Positions 33,799 through 42,701 of a DNA stretch of 64,000 nucleotides are shown here, piece by piece; position 1 is the stretch's first letter; every line of letters starts with the position of its first letter. The stretch comes from JBBDMU01 sp040905685 (GTDB lineage: Bacteria > Bacteroidota > Rhodothermia > Balneolales > Natronogracilivirgulaceae). The notes beneath the pieces were generated by a model. It saw nothing but the letters and a program-made list of their open reading frames with translations, had not been told where the DNA came from and ran no database searches. The translations under genes and the position numbers were made by a program. The stretch is taken from positions 1 to 64,000 of the forward strand of contig JBBDRB010000070.1 of assembly GCA_040905685.1 (NCBI GenBank), written 5' to 3'.

Positions 33799-33908
33799 TT
33801 ATAAAATGAGTGACGGGACAGATTAAAATAATAAGCCGGTGAGGAAGTTTTTTCCTGCGTAATACTGTAAGTTTATACACCGTCAAATTACGAATTAAAC
33901 GAAGATAC

Positions 33909-34259
33909 ATGCTGGAAGTTTTTGGAATAAAAAATTGTGATACCATTAAAAAAACCCGCAAGTGGCTGGAGGAAAATAGTTTTGAGTATACGTTCAGGGA
34001 TGTGAAGTCGAATCCTTTGAGTCCGAATGAGTTAGCTTGTTTCGTTAAAAAGGTGGGCCTGGAGGGTCTGGTGAACAAGCGTGGACGTACCTGGAAAATG
34101 CTGGGATTATCCGACAAGAACCTAAACGATAACGACTTGTTTGAAGTACTTCTGGAAAAGCAAACCATGATCAGACGACCCGTCCTGAAGAAGGATGAGG
34201 CCGTGCTGGTTGGATTTGATGAGGATGCCGTGACGGTTTTTCTGGAAGATCAGGCATGA
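33909..34259 (+). CDS. ArsC/Spx-family thioredoxin-like protein
   Basis: A 116-residue member of the ArsC/Spx/YffB fold. The start LEVFGIKNCDTIKKTRKWLE carries the single N-terminal cysteine typical of YffB-type proteins rather than the C-x-x-C of Spx. It continues with FRDVKSNPLS, KRGRTWKMLGLSD and the end MIRRPVLKKDEAVLVGFDED, which is the family's RRP segment. Arsenate reduction is unlikely to be its main role; YffB-like proteins have poorly known redox functions. It overlaps the DUF3108 gene by four bases. Confidence 0.82.
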   Translation: MLEVFGIKNCDTIKKTRKWLEENSFEYTFRDVKSNPLSPNELACFVKKVGLEGLVNKRGRTWKMLGLSDKNLNDNDLFEVLLEKQTMIRRPVLKKDEAVLVGFDEDAVTVFLEDQA

Positions 34260-35062
34260 AAACGTTGTTGTTATGGTTGGTTTATCTGGGCTGTGTGGTT
34301 GCCTTTGCCTCTTCCGGTCCCGGACCGGGTTTACCGGTGCAAACCATTCCGGATGCCCCTGATGTAGACGATATCATGGGGGTCCGTGAGGATTTTACCT
34401 ATGAGGTCCGTTACGGGTTCTTTAACCTGGGCACCATAACGATCAACATTATCAGCGATACTACCTATAGCGGCCAGCCCGTCCGGTATTTATTCTATAA
34501 AATCCTGTCAAACCGCAGTATTCCCTTTGTGGGGTATAAAGAGCGGCATTATCATGCCTACATGGCCCATAATGACACCACTTTCTATGAATTGAAATTC
34601 TGGACGGACAGCATCCACGATGAGATCTATGACGAGACGATTTACGATTATGACTACCCGGGCGAAAGCGTGTATACCTTCGAAGAGGGGGAAGCCGTCG
34701 ATACCCTTGAACTGACGGAACCGGGCGGCAGCGGACCCGCTTTTTTCTATTTTGCCCGGTTGCATGCCGGGAGCGGCCGGGAAGTTGATTATCCCATTTA
34801 CATCAGCCATGAAAAAGGGAAGGTAGAACTTCAGAATTACGACCGGATAGAAAGCTATAGCTCCGCTGCCTTTCCCGGCGATGACGTCGAGGCCGTGCGT
34901 ACCCGCGGTTATGCCGACCTGGACGGACCTTTCGGCTTCCGGGGACGCATAGACGCCATTTTCATGGCCGACGAGCTCAGAATACCGCTCGAGGCCCGGG
35001 TCCGCGTTTGGATCGGTAATGTCGTAGTGAGGCTGGTTGATTATGAACGAACAGAAGGGTAA
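34256..35062 (+). CDS. Exported DUF3108 protein
   Basis: A 268-residue protein with an N-terminal hydrophobic signal (LLLWLVYLGCVVAFASSG) and a beta-rich domain that fits DUF3108, a family of exported proteins of unknown function. Features seen are DFTYEVRYGFFNLGTITINI and the later GRIDAIFMADELRIPLEARV. It starts in an ATGA overlap with the ArsC-like gene, then leads into dut after 20 bases, so it sits in a plus-strand run of five genes. It may be periplasmic or linked to the outer membrane. Confidence 0.75.
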   Translation: MKTLLLWLVYLGCVVAFASSGPGPGLPVQTIPDAPDVDDIMGVREDFTYEVRYGFFNLGTITINIISDTTYSGQPVRYLFYKILSNRSIPFVGYKERHYHAYMAHNDTTFYELKFWTDSIHDEIYDETIYDYDYPGESVYTFEEGEAVDTLELTEPGGSGPAFFYFARLHAGSGREVDYPIYISHEKGKVELQNYDRIESYSSAAFPGDDVEAVRTRGYADLDGPFGFRGRIDAIFMADELRIPLEARVRVWIGNVVVRLVDYERTEG

Positions 35063-35082
35063 CCAAAAAACGAAAACAGATT

Positions 35083-35523
35083 ATGCTGCAGATAAAAAAA
35101 CTGCCCCACGGGGCTGACCTCCCCGCCCCATCCTACGAATCGGCTTTTGCAGCCGGTATGGATATACGCGCTGCCGTGGTGAGTGCCGTTACCTTAAAGC
35201 CGGGGGAACGAATGTTAATTCCCACCGGTTTCCAAATGGCCCTTCCCGAAGGGTATGAAGCCCAGATCCGTCCCAGGAGCGGACTGGCCTGGAAACATGG
35301 CATTACCATGTTAAATTCACCGGGGACCATTGACGCGGATTACCGTGGTGAGGTTAAGGTGATCGCTATCAATCACGGACAGGACGCCTTTACCATCAAT
35401 CACGGGGATCGCATAGCTCAAATGGTGATAGCTCCGGTCACCCGGTTGCAGATTAAACCATGTGAGGTACTGACGGATACGAAACGCGGTGGGGGAGGAT
35501 TCGGAAGTACCGGCCACACCTAG
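35083..35523 (+). CDS. dut: dUTP diphosphatase
   Basis: Hydrolyses dUTP to dUMP and PPi, keeping uracil out of DNA and feeding thymidylate synthesis. All five trimeric dUTPase motifs are present: the start AAGMDIRA, RPRSGLAWKHGI, GTIDADYRGEVKV with the catalytic Asp region, GDRIAQMVI and the C-terminal RGGGGFGSTGH that closes over the active site. The 146 residues are of normal length. It sits between the DUF3108 and MFS genes with short gaps. Confidence 0.95.
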   Translation: MLQIKKLPHGADLPAPSYESAFAAGMDIRAAVVSAVTLKPGERMLIPTGFQMALPEGYEAQIRPRSGLAWKHGITMLNSPGTIDADYRGEVKVIAINHGQDAFTINHGDRIAQMVIAPVTRLQIKPCEVLTDTKRGGGGFGSTGHT

Positions 35524-35534
35524 TCGAGTTTTTC

Positions 35535-36788
35535 ATGAGCGCCTTTCAACCTTATTTTCAACTGTTGCGTCATAACCATAGCTTTCGCCGGCTGTGGCTC
35601 AGCCAGATCGTCTCTAATTTCGGAGACTGGTTTGGCGTACTGGCTATTTATACCCTGATCCTGCGGTATTCCGACTCCGAATTTTTGCTGGGCCTGGTGA
35701 TCGTGATCAAATTTGTCAGTTTTGCCGTTTCCTCACCCCTGGCCGGATACATAGCCGACCGGTTTGACCGTCGAACTTTGCTGATCCTGTGCGATATGGG
35801 CCGGGGGGTGATCGTGCTGGGATTTTTACTGGTCACCAGCGCCGAACTGCTGTGGCTGATCTACGCACTGACCGCACTGCAGATGATGCTCAGCGCCGTT
35901 TTTGAACCAGCCAAACAATCATCCATACCCAATATTGCCAGGGGTGAGGAACTCATGCTTGCCAACGTGATCTCGACGATGTCATGGAGCATAATTTTCA
36001 CGACAGGAATGGGGATTGGAGGTCTGGCTACGGCTTATCTGGGCACTAGCGCCGTGTTTGTTATCAACTCCGTCAGCTATATCGGATCCACCTGGTTTAT
36101 CTTTAAGGCCGACATCCCTCATGTGCGCGATAAAAAACTGCTCGATTCTCTCAGCAATCCCGTCGTTGGCATCATGGACGGCTTCCGTTATATTCTCGGC
36201 AACAAGCACATTCTTCGCCCGGCCCTGGCCAAAGGGACTATTTCCTTCATTCTCGGGGGTCTGGTCTATATGCTCATCCTCATATCCGAGGAAGTGTTGC
36301 TAATGGGCACGGTGGGCCTGGGCATACTCTACGCAGGCCGGGGGCTGGGAACCGCAGTCGGACCGATGATGGTACGCCGGTTTATCAAGGACGATCGCCA
36401 CTGGATATCGACCATGGGCATGGCCATGGTCACCACGGGTGCGTGTTACCTGGTCATCGGGCAAACCGATTTTCTCTGGGTCATGGTGATCTTTGTCGTG
36501 CTGGCTCATTGCGGATCGGGCGCCAACTGGGTGATGAGCACGGTAATGCTGCAAAAAAGGGCTCCTGATGAATTCCGGGGGCGGGTCTTTAGTTCCGAAT
36601 GGCTGTTCTTCACCATAACGCAGTCCCTGTCGGTTCTGTCCGCATCGGTCCTGCTGGATTATAACCTGCTGACACTCAGGCAGGTTATGTTTATCTTTTC
36701 TTTCCTGCTGATTTTTACCGGATCGGTCTGGCTTCTTACGATATCCAGAAAAGAATCGTATTGGCAAAAATCGAGGGAATTCCCCTGA
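35535..36788 (+). CDS. Major-facilitator transporter, EntS/MFS_3-like
   Basis: A 417-residue protein with about 12 membrane helices. The opening HNHSFRRLWLSQIVSNFGDW and the loop LAGYIADRFDRRTLLILCD (the MFS motif A between helices 2 and 3) are typical of the EntS/MFS_3 exporters, which export siderophores or small toxic compounds. Substrate cannot be told from sequence. It starts 11 bases after dut and ends 39 bases before the MBL gene, on the same strand. Nothing nearby encodes siderophore synthesis. Confidence 0.88.
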   Translation: MSAFQPYFQLLRHNHSFRRLWLSQIVSNFGDWFGVLAIYTLILRYSDSEFLLGLVIVIKFVSFAVSSPLAGYIADRFDRRTLLILCDMGRGVIVLGFLLVTSAELLWLIYALTALQMMLSAVFEPAKQSSIPNIARGEELMLANVISTMSWSIIFTTGMGIGGLATAYLGTSAVFVINSVSYIGSTWFIFKADIPHVRDKKLLDSLSNPVVGIMDGFRYILGNKHILRPALAKGTISFILGGLVYMLILISEEVLLMGTVGLGILYAGRGLGTAVGPMMVRRFIKDDRHWISTMGMAMVTTGACYLVIGQTDFLWVMVIFVVLAHCGSGANWVMSTVMLQKRAPDEFRGRVFSSEWLFFTITQSLSVLSASVLLDYNLLTLRQVMFIFSFLLIFTGSVWLLTISRKESYWQKSREFP

Positions 36789-36827
36789 TACGGCAACGTT
36801 AACCCCCAAATCTAAAATCCATAGTCT

Positions 36828-37463
36828 ATGAACCTGGCTTCCTTCACCGTAAACCCGTTTCAGGAAAATACCTATTTGCTGGAAAAGGAGGGAACGGCCA
36901 TTGTATTCGATCCCGGCTTTTCTAATGCAACCGAGATCAACCCTTTTGTCAGGACCCTGGAGGAGTGGAATGCAGAGCTGACCGCCGTTGTGCTGACCCA
37001 TGCTCATACCGATCATGTTCTGGGCCTGGACCGTTTGCTGGGCCGTTATGACGTGCCGGTCTATTTAAACCATGAGGACCTGTTTTTGTGGGAAAATTTT
37101 GTAGCCGCATCGGCCATGTTCGGGCTGGAAGTTAAACCCTTTGATTTTACCCCCATCGATCTGCCAGCCCGCAGAGGCTGGAAAATTGGACCTTTTACCC
37201 TGGATGTGCTTTTCACCCCTGGTCATGCGCCCGGCCATCTGGCATATTATGACCCGGGAGAAAAGGTCCTGATCGCAGGGGATACGCTGTTTCGCAATAG
37301 CATTGGGCGTACGGATCTGTATAAGGGTAATTTTGATCTTCTGGAGAAATCAATACGGCAAGAGATCTATACCTTGCCTGACGAAACCAGGGTTCTGCCC
37401 GGTCACGGCCCGGAAACCTCGGTTGGCCATGAAAAGGCGAACAACCAGTTTGTGAGGGGATAG
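36828..37463 (+). CDS. MBL-fold hydrolase, glyoxalase II-like
   Basis: A 211-residue metallo-beta-lactamase-fold protein. The metal ligands are in VLTHAHTDHVLGLDRL (HxHxDH), TPGHAPGHLAYYD and the late PGHGPETSVGHEK, with the bridging Asp in IAGDTLF. The single-domain length and the motif GDTLFRNSIGRTDL are typical of small glyoxalase II-like or thioesterase enzymes. Real substrate unknown. It is last in the plus-strand run and converges with the TPR gene, with seven bases between the stops. Confidence 0.88.
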   Translation: MNLASFTVNPFQENTYLLEKEGTAIVFDPGFSNATEINPFVRTLEEWNAELTAVVLTHAHTDHVLGLDRLLGRYDVPVYLNHEDLFLWENFVAASAMFGLEVKPFDFTPIDLPARRGWKIGPFTLDVLFTPGHAPGHLAYYDPGEKVLIAGDTLFRNSIGRTDLYKGNFDLLEKSIRQEIYTLPDETRVLPGHGPETSVGHEKANNQFVRG

Positions 37464-37470
37464 GCTCTGC

Positions 37471-38103
37471 TTATTTGGCCTTGTTTTCCTCTTCCATGAG
37501 TTTGGTCAGCCTGGCAATATCCTTTTGGTATTGATCCGCCGAGGCGGGTTTTACCTTTTGCATGGTTTTAAGCGATTCAATCGACTGGGCATATTTGCCC
37601 TGCTTCTCGTAGATCAGGGCCAGCGTTTCCGAGGCTATGTCATTCACCATCCGGGAGGGTTTGCTCAAATCCTCTTGCTCGCCGGCCGGAACCTCAGGCG
37701 GCAATTCAACTTTCAGGGAATCGGCTGCAGACAATCTGGAGATCAGCTTTTCCAGGTTGAGGTCGAAATTGGAATGGTTCTGATCCTGGGAGGACGGGGG
37801 CAAATTGTTTTTTTGATGAGGCACTATGGCATTGAATTTATGAGGGTGAAGCAGGTAATAATGCACATTTTCAAATAAAGGACTACCCGGTGCGAAACAC
37901 CTGGCCTTCAGCATATTATCCCGGGCCTGCTTATCATTCCCCTGAGTATGATAAAGCCAGGCCAATACGAAATAACCAACAGCATCCTGTCCCCGCCTTT
38001 TCAAATGCAGTTCCAGCCGTTCTGTGCTTTTGACGGGCTCGGTCTCGAACTGCTCGACAAAAGAACTCAGCGAAGGCGGTATTTTAAAAGGAAGTTTCGG
38101 CAA
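37471..38103 (-). CDS. Tetratricopeptide-repeat protein
   Basis: A 210-residue, mostly helical protein with two TPR-like regions separated by a polar, Gln- and Ser-rich linker: about 40-75 (VGYFVLAWLYHTQGNDKQAR) and 165-205 (ETLALIYEKQGKYAQSIESL). TPR units bind partner proteins. No signal peptide is evident. The first possible start is a TTG at 38103, with an in-frame TAG six codons earlier; there is no ATG upstream. It is the last gene of the pgsA-to-lptE run. Similar TPR genes adjoin lptE in related phyla, hinting at a cell-envelope role. Confidence 0.72.
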   Translation of the reverse strand: MPKLPFKIPPSLSSFVEQFETEPVKSTERLELHLKRRGQDAVGYFVLAWLYHTQGNDKQARDNMLKARCFAPGSPLFENVHYYLLHPHKFNAIVPHQKNNLPPSSQDQNHSNFDLNLEKLISRLSAADSLKVELPPEVPAGEQEDLSKPSRMVNDIASETLALIYEKQGKYAQSIESLKTMQKVKPASADQYQKDIARLTKLMEEENKAK

Positions 38104-38204
38104 GGTGGAAAGGGTAGACTATAGTTCATTATTGGAGCATGCTTTATGGCATGCGTACGGCACGTCAATATATAAAAAATTTGCCTTTCCTGAAGGGTGA
38201 AACC

Positions 38205-38729
38205 CTACCAGTCACCGAGGGCGTCGTTGAACATGTTGTCGGCGATACGGCTGAGGGCTTCGCGGGCCGCATTATTCTCGCCCTCGACGGGGTCGACGTT
38301 GGGGTCATACTGGAAGCTTCCGGAGAAGGTTTTATCCCATTCCGCCTCATCTTCGGATGAATATTGGTAAGAAGAACGTACGCTGATCTGAACCTGGTTC
38401 AGTTCGGTACGCTCGTCCCCTCCCACGGTATAAGGACGATTGGAATACCCGGTAATGCGTCCCTCCAACAGCACATCGGCATCTTCAGGACTGCCGGACA
38501 GGCGGAGGCGGCTTTGGTTGACGAAACGGTTGATCAGCGCATCGTTGAGCGCCTCGCTCAATTCCCCCAGTCCGCTGCCGGACTGATCGGCAAAAAAAGG
38601 AATGTGAACCGATCGGACATCCGAGGGTATGGAGATGCCGGTAAGGCTGTATTGCAGACACCCACTCAGCATAACAAGCAGCAGCAGGCCGGCAAACGGT
38701 TTGTACATAAGGCGTTTAATCAAGTTCAT
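38205..38729 (-). CDS. lptE: LptE-family outer-membrane lipoprotein
   Basis: LptE plugs the LptD barrel, which inserts lipopolysaccharide in the outer leaflet. The 174-residue protein has a signal peptide and lipobox MLSGC (Cys24), then YSLTGISIPSDVRSVHIPFF, DALINRFVNQSRLRL and DVLLEGRITGYSN, matching the family of LPS-assembly lipoproteins found in Bacteroidota-type genomes. It starts 14 bases inside the end of the sigma-54 activator gene. lptD is not in this window. The presence of lptE supports an LPS-bearing, two-membrane cell. Confidence 0.88.
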   Translation of the reverse strand: MNLIKRLMYKPFAGLLLLVMLSGCLQYSLTGISIPSDVRSVHIPFFADQSGSGLGELSEALNDALINRFVNQSRLRLSGSPEDADVLLEGRITGYSNRPYTVGGDERTELNQVQISVRSSYQYSSEDEAEWDKTFSGSFQYDPNVDPVEGENNAAREALSRIADNMFNDALGDW

Positions 38730-39984
38730 ACTGATCCAGTTTTCGATACAGGGTCCGCTCGCTCATCCCCAGGACATCGGCGGCTTTCCGCCGGCTGCCC
38801 TTGTATTTCGACAGTGCTTTTTGAATAAGGAATTTTTCTGTTTCCTCCAGTGAGGGAAGCTCATCCTGATCGAAGAAATCCTGGAACTCATTGTGCTCGT
38901 CATGGTTCAGTTCGACATTTTGATAGGGCCCGTTATTATGCTCATGGCGATTCTTAACAGCCTGATCATCATAATGCTGGGGCAGGGGCAATGATTTGCT
39001 CATCCCTCCGCTGGCAAATGAATTATAAATAAAGCTGCCAAACATCTTTTTCAGGTCACTGATCTCGTTCCGCAGATCCATGAGTGCCCTGTACATCATT
39101 TCATATTCCCGGTGCCCGGATCCCGCGCCGCGCTCGTTTGAATGGGCTTGATCCGGCTTAAACAGGACCGGAAGATTATCCGGTAAGCCCTGGCGCTGCC
39201 GGCCTTTCAAATATTTCTGAAGGATCTCCACGGTGATGTACTGGGATTTTTCCAGCACGGCCAGTTGCTCAGCCACGTTTTTCAGCTCACGGATATTGCC
39301 CGGCCAGCGGTAGGAGATCAAAAGCTTTTTGGCCTCCTCCGAAAAACCCTGGAAAACAGAATCGTACCGGGTCGCAAACTCGGTAACGAACTGCTTGAAG
39401 ATGGGAATAATATCTTCCTGCCTTTCCCTGAGCGGCGGTATTTTAATATTGACCGTATCGAGGCGGTAATACAGGTCCTCCCGGAAATCGCCGGATAGAA
39501 CACAACTCCACAAATCCCGGTTACTGGCCGCTATTACCCGCACGTCGGCCGTCCGGACCTGACTGGAGCCCACACGAAAAAACTCTCCGGTTTCCAGGAC
39601 CCTCAGTAACTTAACCTGAACGTTTTTCGGTGTATCGGCTATTTCATCGAGAAATATGGTGCCCTGGTCGGCTTTCTCGAAATAGCCCATGCGCGAATCA
39701 TGGGCGCCGGTATAAGAGCCTTTTTCATGGCCGAAAAGCTCACTTTCGATGATGCCCTCCGGGATGGCCCCGCAGTTAACGATCACCAGGTTCTCGTCCT
39801 TTCGCAGGGATAGCCTGTGAATGGCACGAGCCGTGACGTCTTTGCCCACTCCGCTTTCTCCCTGGAGCAGGATGGAGATATCAGTGGGCGCTACCTGGGT
39901 GATTTTATCGATTACCTGTTTTATGGCAGGCGATTCACCGGTAATGCCATGTAAGTTCTGATGTTGTGATACCGGGGTATTCAA
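38716..39984 (-). CDS. Sigma-54-dependent activator without receiver domain
   Basis: AAA+ activator that remodels sigma-54 RNA polymerase at -24/-12 promoters. There is no N-terminal regulatory domain: the AAA+ core starts at residue 12. Walker A is GESGVGKD (42-49), the sigma-54 contact loop reads GSYTGA (89-94) instead of the usual GAFTGA, and Walker B is GTIFLDEI (108-115). The end is a Fis-type helix-turn-helix (SRRKAADVLGMSERTLYRKL). The linker between the two (about 255-370) is polar. The first start is a TTG. The protein is 422 residues and overlaps lptE. Without a receiver, control is probably by amount or a partner protein. Confidence 0.92.
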   Translation of the reverse strand: MNTPVSQHQNLHGITGESPAIKQVIDKITQVAPTDISILLQGESGVGKDVTARAIHRLSLRKDENLVIVNCGAIPEGIIESELFGHEKGSYTGAHDSRMGYFEKADQGTIFLDEIADTPKNVQVKLLRVLETGEFFRVGSSQVRTADVRVIAASNRDLWSCVLSGDFREDLYYRLDTVNIKIPPLRERQEDIIPIFKQFVTEFATRYDSVFQGFSEEAKKLLISYRWPGNIRELKNVAEQLAVLEKSQYITVEILQKYLKGRQRQGLPDNLPVLFKPDQAHSNERGAGSGHREYEMMYRALMDLRNEISDLKKMFGSFIYNSFASGGMSKSLPLPQHYDDQAVKNRHEHNNGPYQNVELNHDEHNEFQDFFDQDELPSLEETEKFLIQKALSKYKGSRRKAADVLGMSERTLYRKLDQYELD

Positions 39985-40084
39985 ATATTAATCCTGATTT
40001 ATTGATCACGAGGGACAAGTTTTATGTTAACCCTATAACGCAGCTAAGCTATTTATTAACCCAAAGCATCGGGGAATATTATCA

Positions 40085-41440
40085 TTAACCGGCCAGAACT
40101 TCGCGTCCGTTTAACGATATGGTATGCAAAGCCTCGCCAAACAGGGTAGCCGAACTGTGTCCGTTAATCATAACTTCTGCATAATCACCGGCTTTAAAAT
40201 TCTTCTTGTCGAAAATGACCATTTTATTGGTATCCGTGCGGCCGCAGAAATGATCGTCAGAGCGTTTGCTGGGGCCTTCAACCAGAACGGTGTGCTTCCG
40301 GCCAATTTCCTTTTGATTGTTTAATGCGGAATACTTCCTGTACACTTCAATGACCTCAGACAGCCGCCTCTTCTTAACCTCTTCAGGGACATCGTCGGTG
40401 AACTTGCGGTGAGCAAACGTACGTTCTCTTTCCGAATAGGCAAACAGGTAGGCCAGGTCGTATTTCACATGTTCCATCAGGGTAAGGGTATCCTGATGCT
40501 GGAGTTCGGTCTCCCCGCAAAAGCCGGTTATGATGTCGGTGGATAAGGCTACGCCGGGGATCAGCGTGCGCATTTTATCGATTAGCTTCAGATAGGCCTC
40601 CCGCGTGTAGGGGCGTTTCATGCGCTCGAGAACTTCATTGTTGCCCGATTGGGCAGGGATGTGTATGTAATCGCAAACGTTAGGGCGTTCGCGGATAACG
40701 TGCAGAAATTCATCCGGAAAATCTTTTGGGTGGGATGTTGAGAAGCGGATCCTTATTTCCGGATTGATCAGGCTGCACTGATACATGAGCTCGGCAAACC
40801 GGGTGCCGTTATCGTTATAGGAGTTTACGTTCTGGCCCAGCAGGGTGACTTCCCTGTAGCCCTGGTCGCTGAGCATGTTCATTTCATCCAGAACGCTTTG
40901 CAAGGGCCGGCTGCGCTCCCTGCCCCGGGTAAACGGTACCACGCAAAAAGCGCACATATTATCACAGCCGCGCATGACCGAAACAAAGGCACTGACCCCG
41001 TTCCCACTGGTCCTTACCGGAGTGATATCGGCGTAGGTTTCTTCCTGAGACAGGATTACATTCACCGCCTTGCGACCGTCATCAACTTCACTGAGCAGGT
41101 TGGGAATATCGCGGTAGGCGTCGGGGCCGACCACGAGGTCGACCATTTTTTCCTTTTCCATGAACTTTTCGCGAACCCGCTCGGCCATGCAGCCGAGTAC
41201 GCCTACGGTCATGTTCCCCTGGTTTTTCCTTTTGAGAGACCGGAAATACTTCAACCGGTCCCATACCTTGCGCTCGGCATTTTCGCGGATGGAGCAGGTG
41301 TTGATGAAGATAATTCCGGCATCTTCAGGCTGATCCACCGGATTCATCCCCTGTTCCATCAGAATGGAGTTGACGATCTCGGAATCGGCGAAATTCATCT
41401 GGCAGCCGTAGGTTTCGATATAGAAGTTTCGTGCACTCAA
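40085..41440 (-). CDS. miaB: tRNA-2-methylthio-N6-dimethylallyladenosine synthase
   Basis: Radical-SAM methylthiotransferase that modifies A37 of tRNAs reading UNN codons. The N-terminal MTTase domain starts FYIETYGCQMNFADSE and has two more cluster cysteines (FINTCSIRENAE and GVLGCMAERV). The radical-SAM motif is GCDNMCAFCVVPFTRGRE, and a C-terminal TRAM domain ends the protein. The 451 residues are complete. The start codon is a TTG: an in-frame TAA lies five codons upstream and no ATG is available. It lies between pyrE and the activator on the same strand. Confidence 0.95.
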   Translation of the reverse strand: MSARNFYIETYGCQMNFADSEIVNSILMEQGMNPVDQPEDAGIIFINTCSIRENAERKVWDRLKYFRSLKRKNQGNMTVGVLGCMAERVREKFMEKEKMVDLVVGPDAYRDIPNLLSEVDDGRKAVNVILSQEETYADITPVRTSGNGVSAFVSVMRGCDNMCAFCVVPFTRGRERSRPLQSVLDEMNMLSDQGYREVTLLGQNVNSYNDNGTRFAELMYQCSLINPEIRIRFSTSHPKDFPDEFLHVIRERPNVCDYIHIPAQSGNNEVLERMKRPYTREAYLKLIDKMRTLIPGVALSTDIITGFCGETELQHQDTLTLMEHVKYDLAYLFAYSERERTFAHRKFTDDVPEEVKKRRLSEVIEVYRKYSALNNQKEIGRKHTVLVEGPSKRSDDHFCGRTDTNKMVIFDKKNFKAGDYAEVMINGHSSATLFGEALHTISLNGREVLAG

Positions 41441-41514
41441 AAGGAGGAAGCTTTAAGATGTATGTTTTCCACAAGATACAAAAACGCAAATATAAGTGCA
41501 GTCCCCCGCCTTTC

Positions 41515-42156
41515 TCAGTCGGGCCACTGACCGGGATTTTCCCTCCACTGGTTTAATAACTCCAGGTCCGATTCCTTAACAAAGCCGTTCTCCACGGCCA
41601 CCTTAATCAGCGTAGAGTAATCGGTCAGGCTGTAAAGAGGGATGTTGAGCTTGCTGAATTTTTTTTCGGCTGTATCAAAACCGTATGTGAAAATAGTGGA
41701 GATCTGCAGGACCCGGGCCCCGATAAACTGAAGGGCCTCCACAACGGAAAGGGCCGAGGTTCCCGTTGAGATTAAATCTTCTATTATAACCGTGGACTGT
41801 CCTTTTTTTACGCCGCCTTCTATTTGGTTCCCCATTCCATAGGCCTTGGCCTTGGCCCTGACATAGGCCATGGGTTTATCCATCCGGTCGGAAACCCAGG
41901 CGGCATGCGGGATGCCTGCCGTTGCCGTTCCGGTTATAACGTCGGCGTCGGGGTTCGTAGCCTGAAAATGATCCGCGAGTGTACCGGCTATTTTTCTGCG
42001 AAGTTCCGGATAGAGAATGGTAAGACGATTATCGCAGTAGATCGGGGAATTCCAGCCCGATGACCAGACAAACGGATTCTTGGGACGTAATACAATGGCG
42101 TTTATATTAAGCAGGGATAATGCTATTTCTTCGGAAAATTCTTTATCAATAATCAT
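41515..42156 (-). CDS. pyrE: Orotate phosphoribosyltransferase
   Basis: Joins orotate to PRPP to give orotidine monophosphate in pyrimidine synthesis. The PRPP-binding loop is STVIIEDLISTGTSALSVVE; before it come WSSGWNSPIYCDNR and TGTATAGIPHAAWVSDRM, as expected for PyrE. The catalytic lysine loop KAKAYGMGNQIEG is present. The 213 residues are normal. It follows pgpA by 74 bases and precedes miaB by 74, so it may have its own promoter. With pyrG and dut it completes several steps of the pyrimidine route. Confidence 0.94.
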   Translation of the reverse strand: MIIDKEFSEEIALSLLNINAIVLRPKNPFVWSSGWNSPIYCDNRLTILYPELRRKIAGTLADHFQATNPDADVITGTATAGIPHAAWVSDRMDKPMAYVRAKAKAYGMGNQIEGGVKKGQSTVIIEDLISTGTSALSVVEALQFIGARVLQISTIFTYGFDTAEKKFSKLNIPLYSLTDYSTLIKVAVENGFVKESDLELLNQWRENPGQWPD

Positions 42157-42230
42157 TCGTATTATTTCTTTGCTTCAAAAAACCGGATAAGCCTGACGAT
42201 CGGTACCGGATGAACGTTTTATCAGTTATC

Positions 42231-42686
42231 CTATAAGACTACTAATATAATAAATTTGAGGCAGATATACGCATAAATGCCGGCTATCAGATCATCGATC
42301 AAAATGCCATGGGCGCCCGGCAGCCGTTGAACCTGATAGAGGCCCAGGGGTTTAAGGATATCAAAAAGGCGGAACAAAACCAATCCCCCCGCCATCAGCC
42401 ACAGGTCGCTGCCGGTTCCGGTAAAGGGGATCAGGAGAAAGGTGGCCGTCTGCCCCGCAGCCTCGTCGGTTACCATGGCGGCAGGGTCCCTGCCGTACAG
42501 CCGCTCAAACTCCGGTGCGGTGAGATAGGTAAGCAGGCAGCAGATCGCCAGGAATACCAGCAATCCCCAGGGTCCGCTGTAAAGGGACAGCCCATACACG
42601 GGGGCCAGGGTTATCAAACTTGTCCATGTGCCGGGAAATTTGGGTAAAAAGCCTGCGTAAAAGAAGCTTCCGAGGAAAATGAACAT
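42231..42686 (-). CDS. pgpA: Phosphatidylglycerophosphatase A
   Basis: Membrane enzyme that removes the phosphate from phosphatidylglycerol phosphate. The 151-residue protein shows SFFYAGFLPKFPGTWTSLIT (the start of the family), VTDEAAGQTATFLLIP (metal-binding Asp and Glu) and LPGAHGILIDDLIAGIYAY near the C-terminus, all family landmarks, with four hydrophobic segments. It follows pgsA by 15 bases on the same strand. PgsA makes the substrate of PgpA, so the pair forms a two-step phosphatidylglycerol unit. Confidence 0.93.
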   Translation of the reverse strand: MFIFLGSFFYAGFLPKFPGTWTSLITLAPVYGLSLYSGPWGLLVFLAICCLLTYLTAPEFERLYGRDPAAMVTDEAAGQTATFLLIPFTGTGSDLWLMAGGLVLFRLFDILKPLGLYQVQRLPGAHGILIDDLIAGIYAYICLKFIILVVL

Positions 42687-42701
42687 ATCAGCAGGGTTAT
42701 A

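Noticed and set aside
33788..34168. 126-codon minus-strand frame opposite the ArsC-like gene
   Set aside because: Antisense shadow of a recognisable plus-strand gene.
38137..38154. GCATGC repeat hairpin between lptE and the TPR gene
   Set aside because: GCATGC is self-complementary, so the fold arises easily; no T-run follows on the minus strand.
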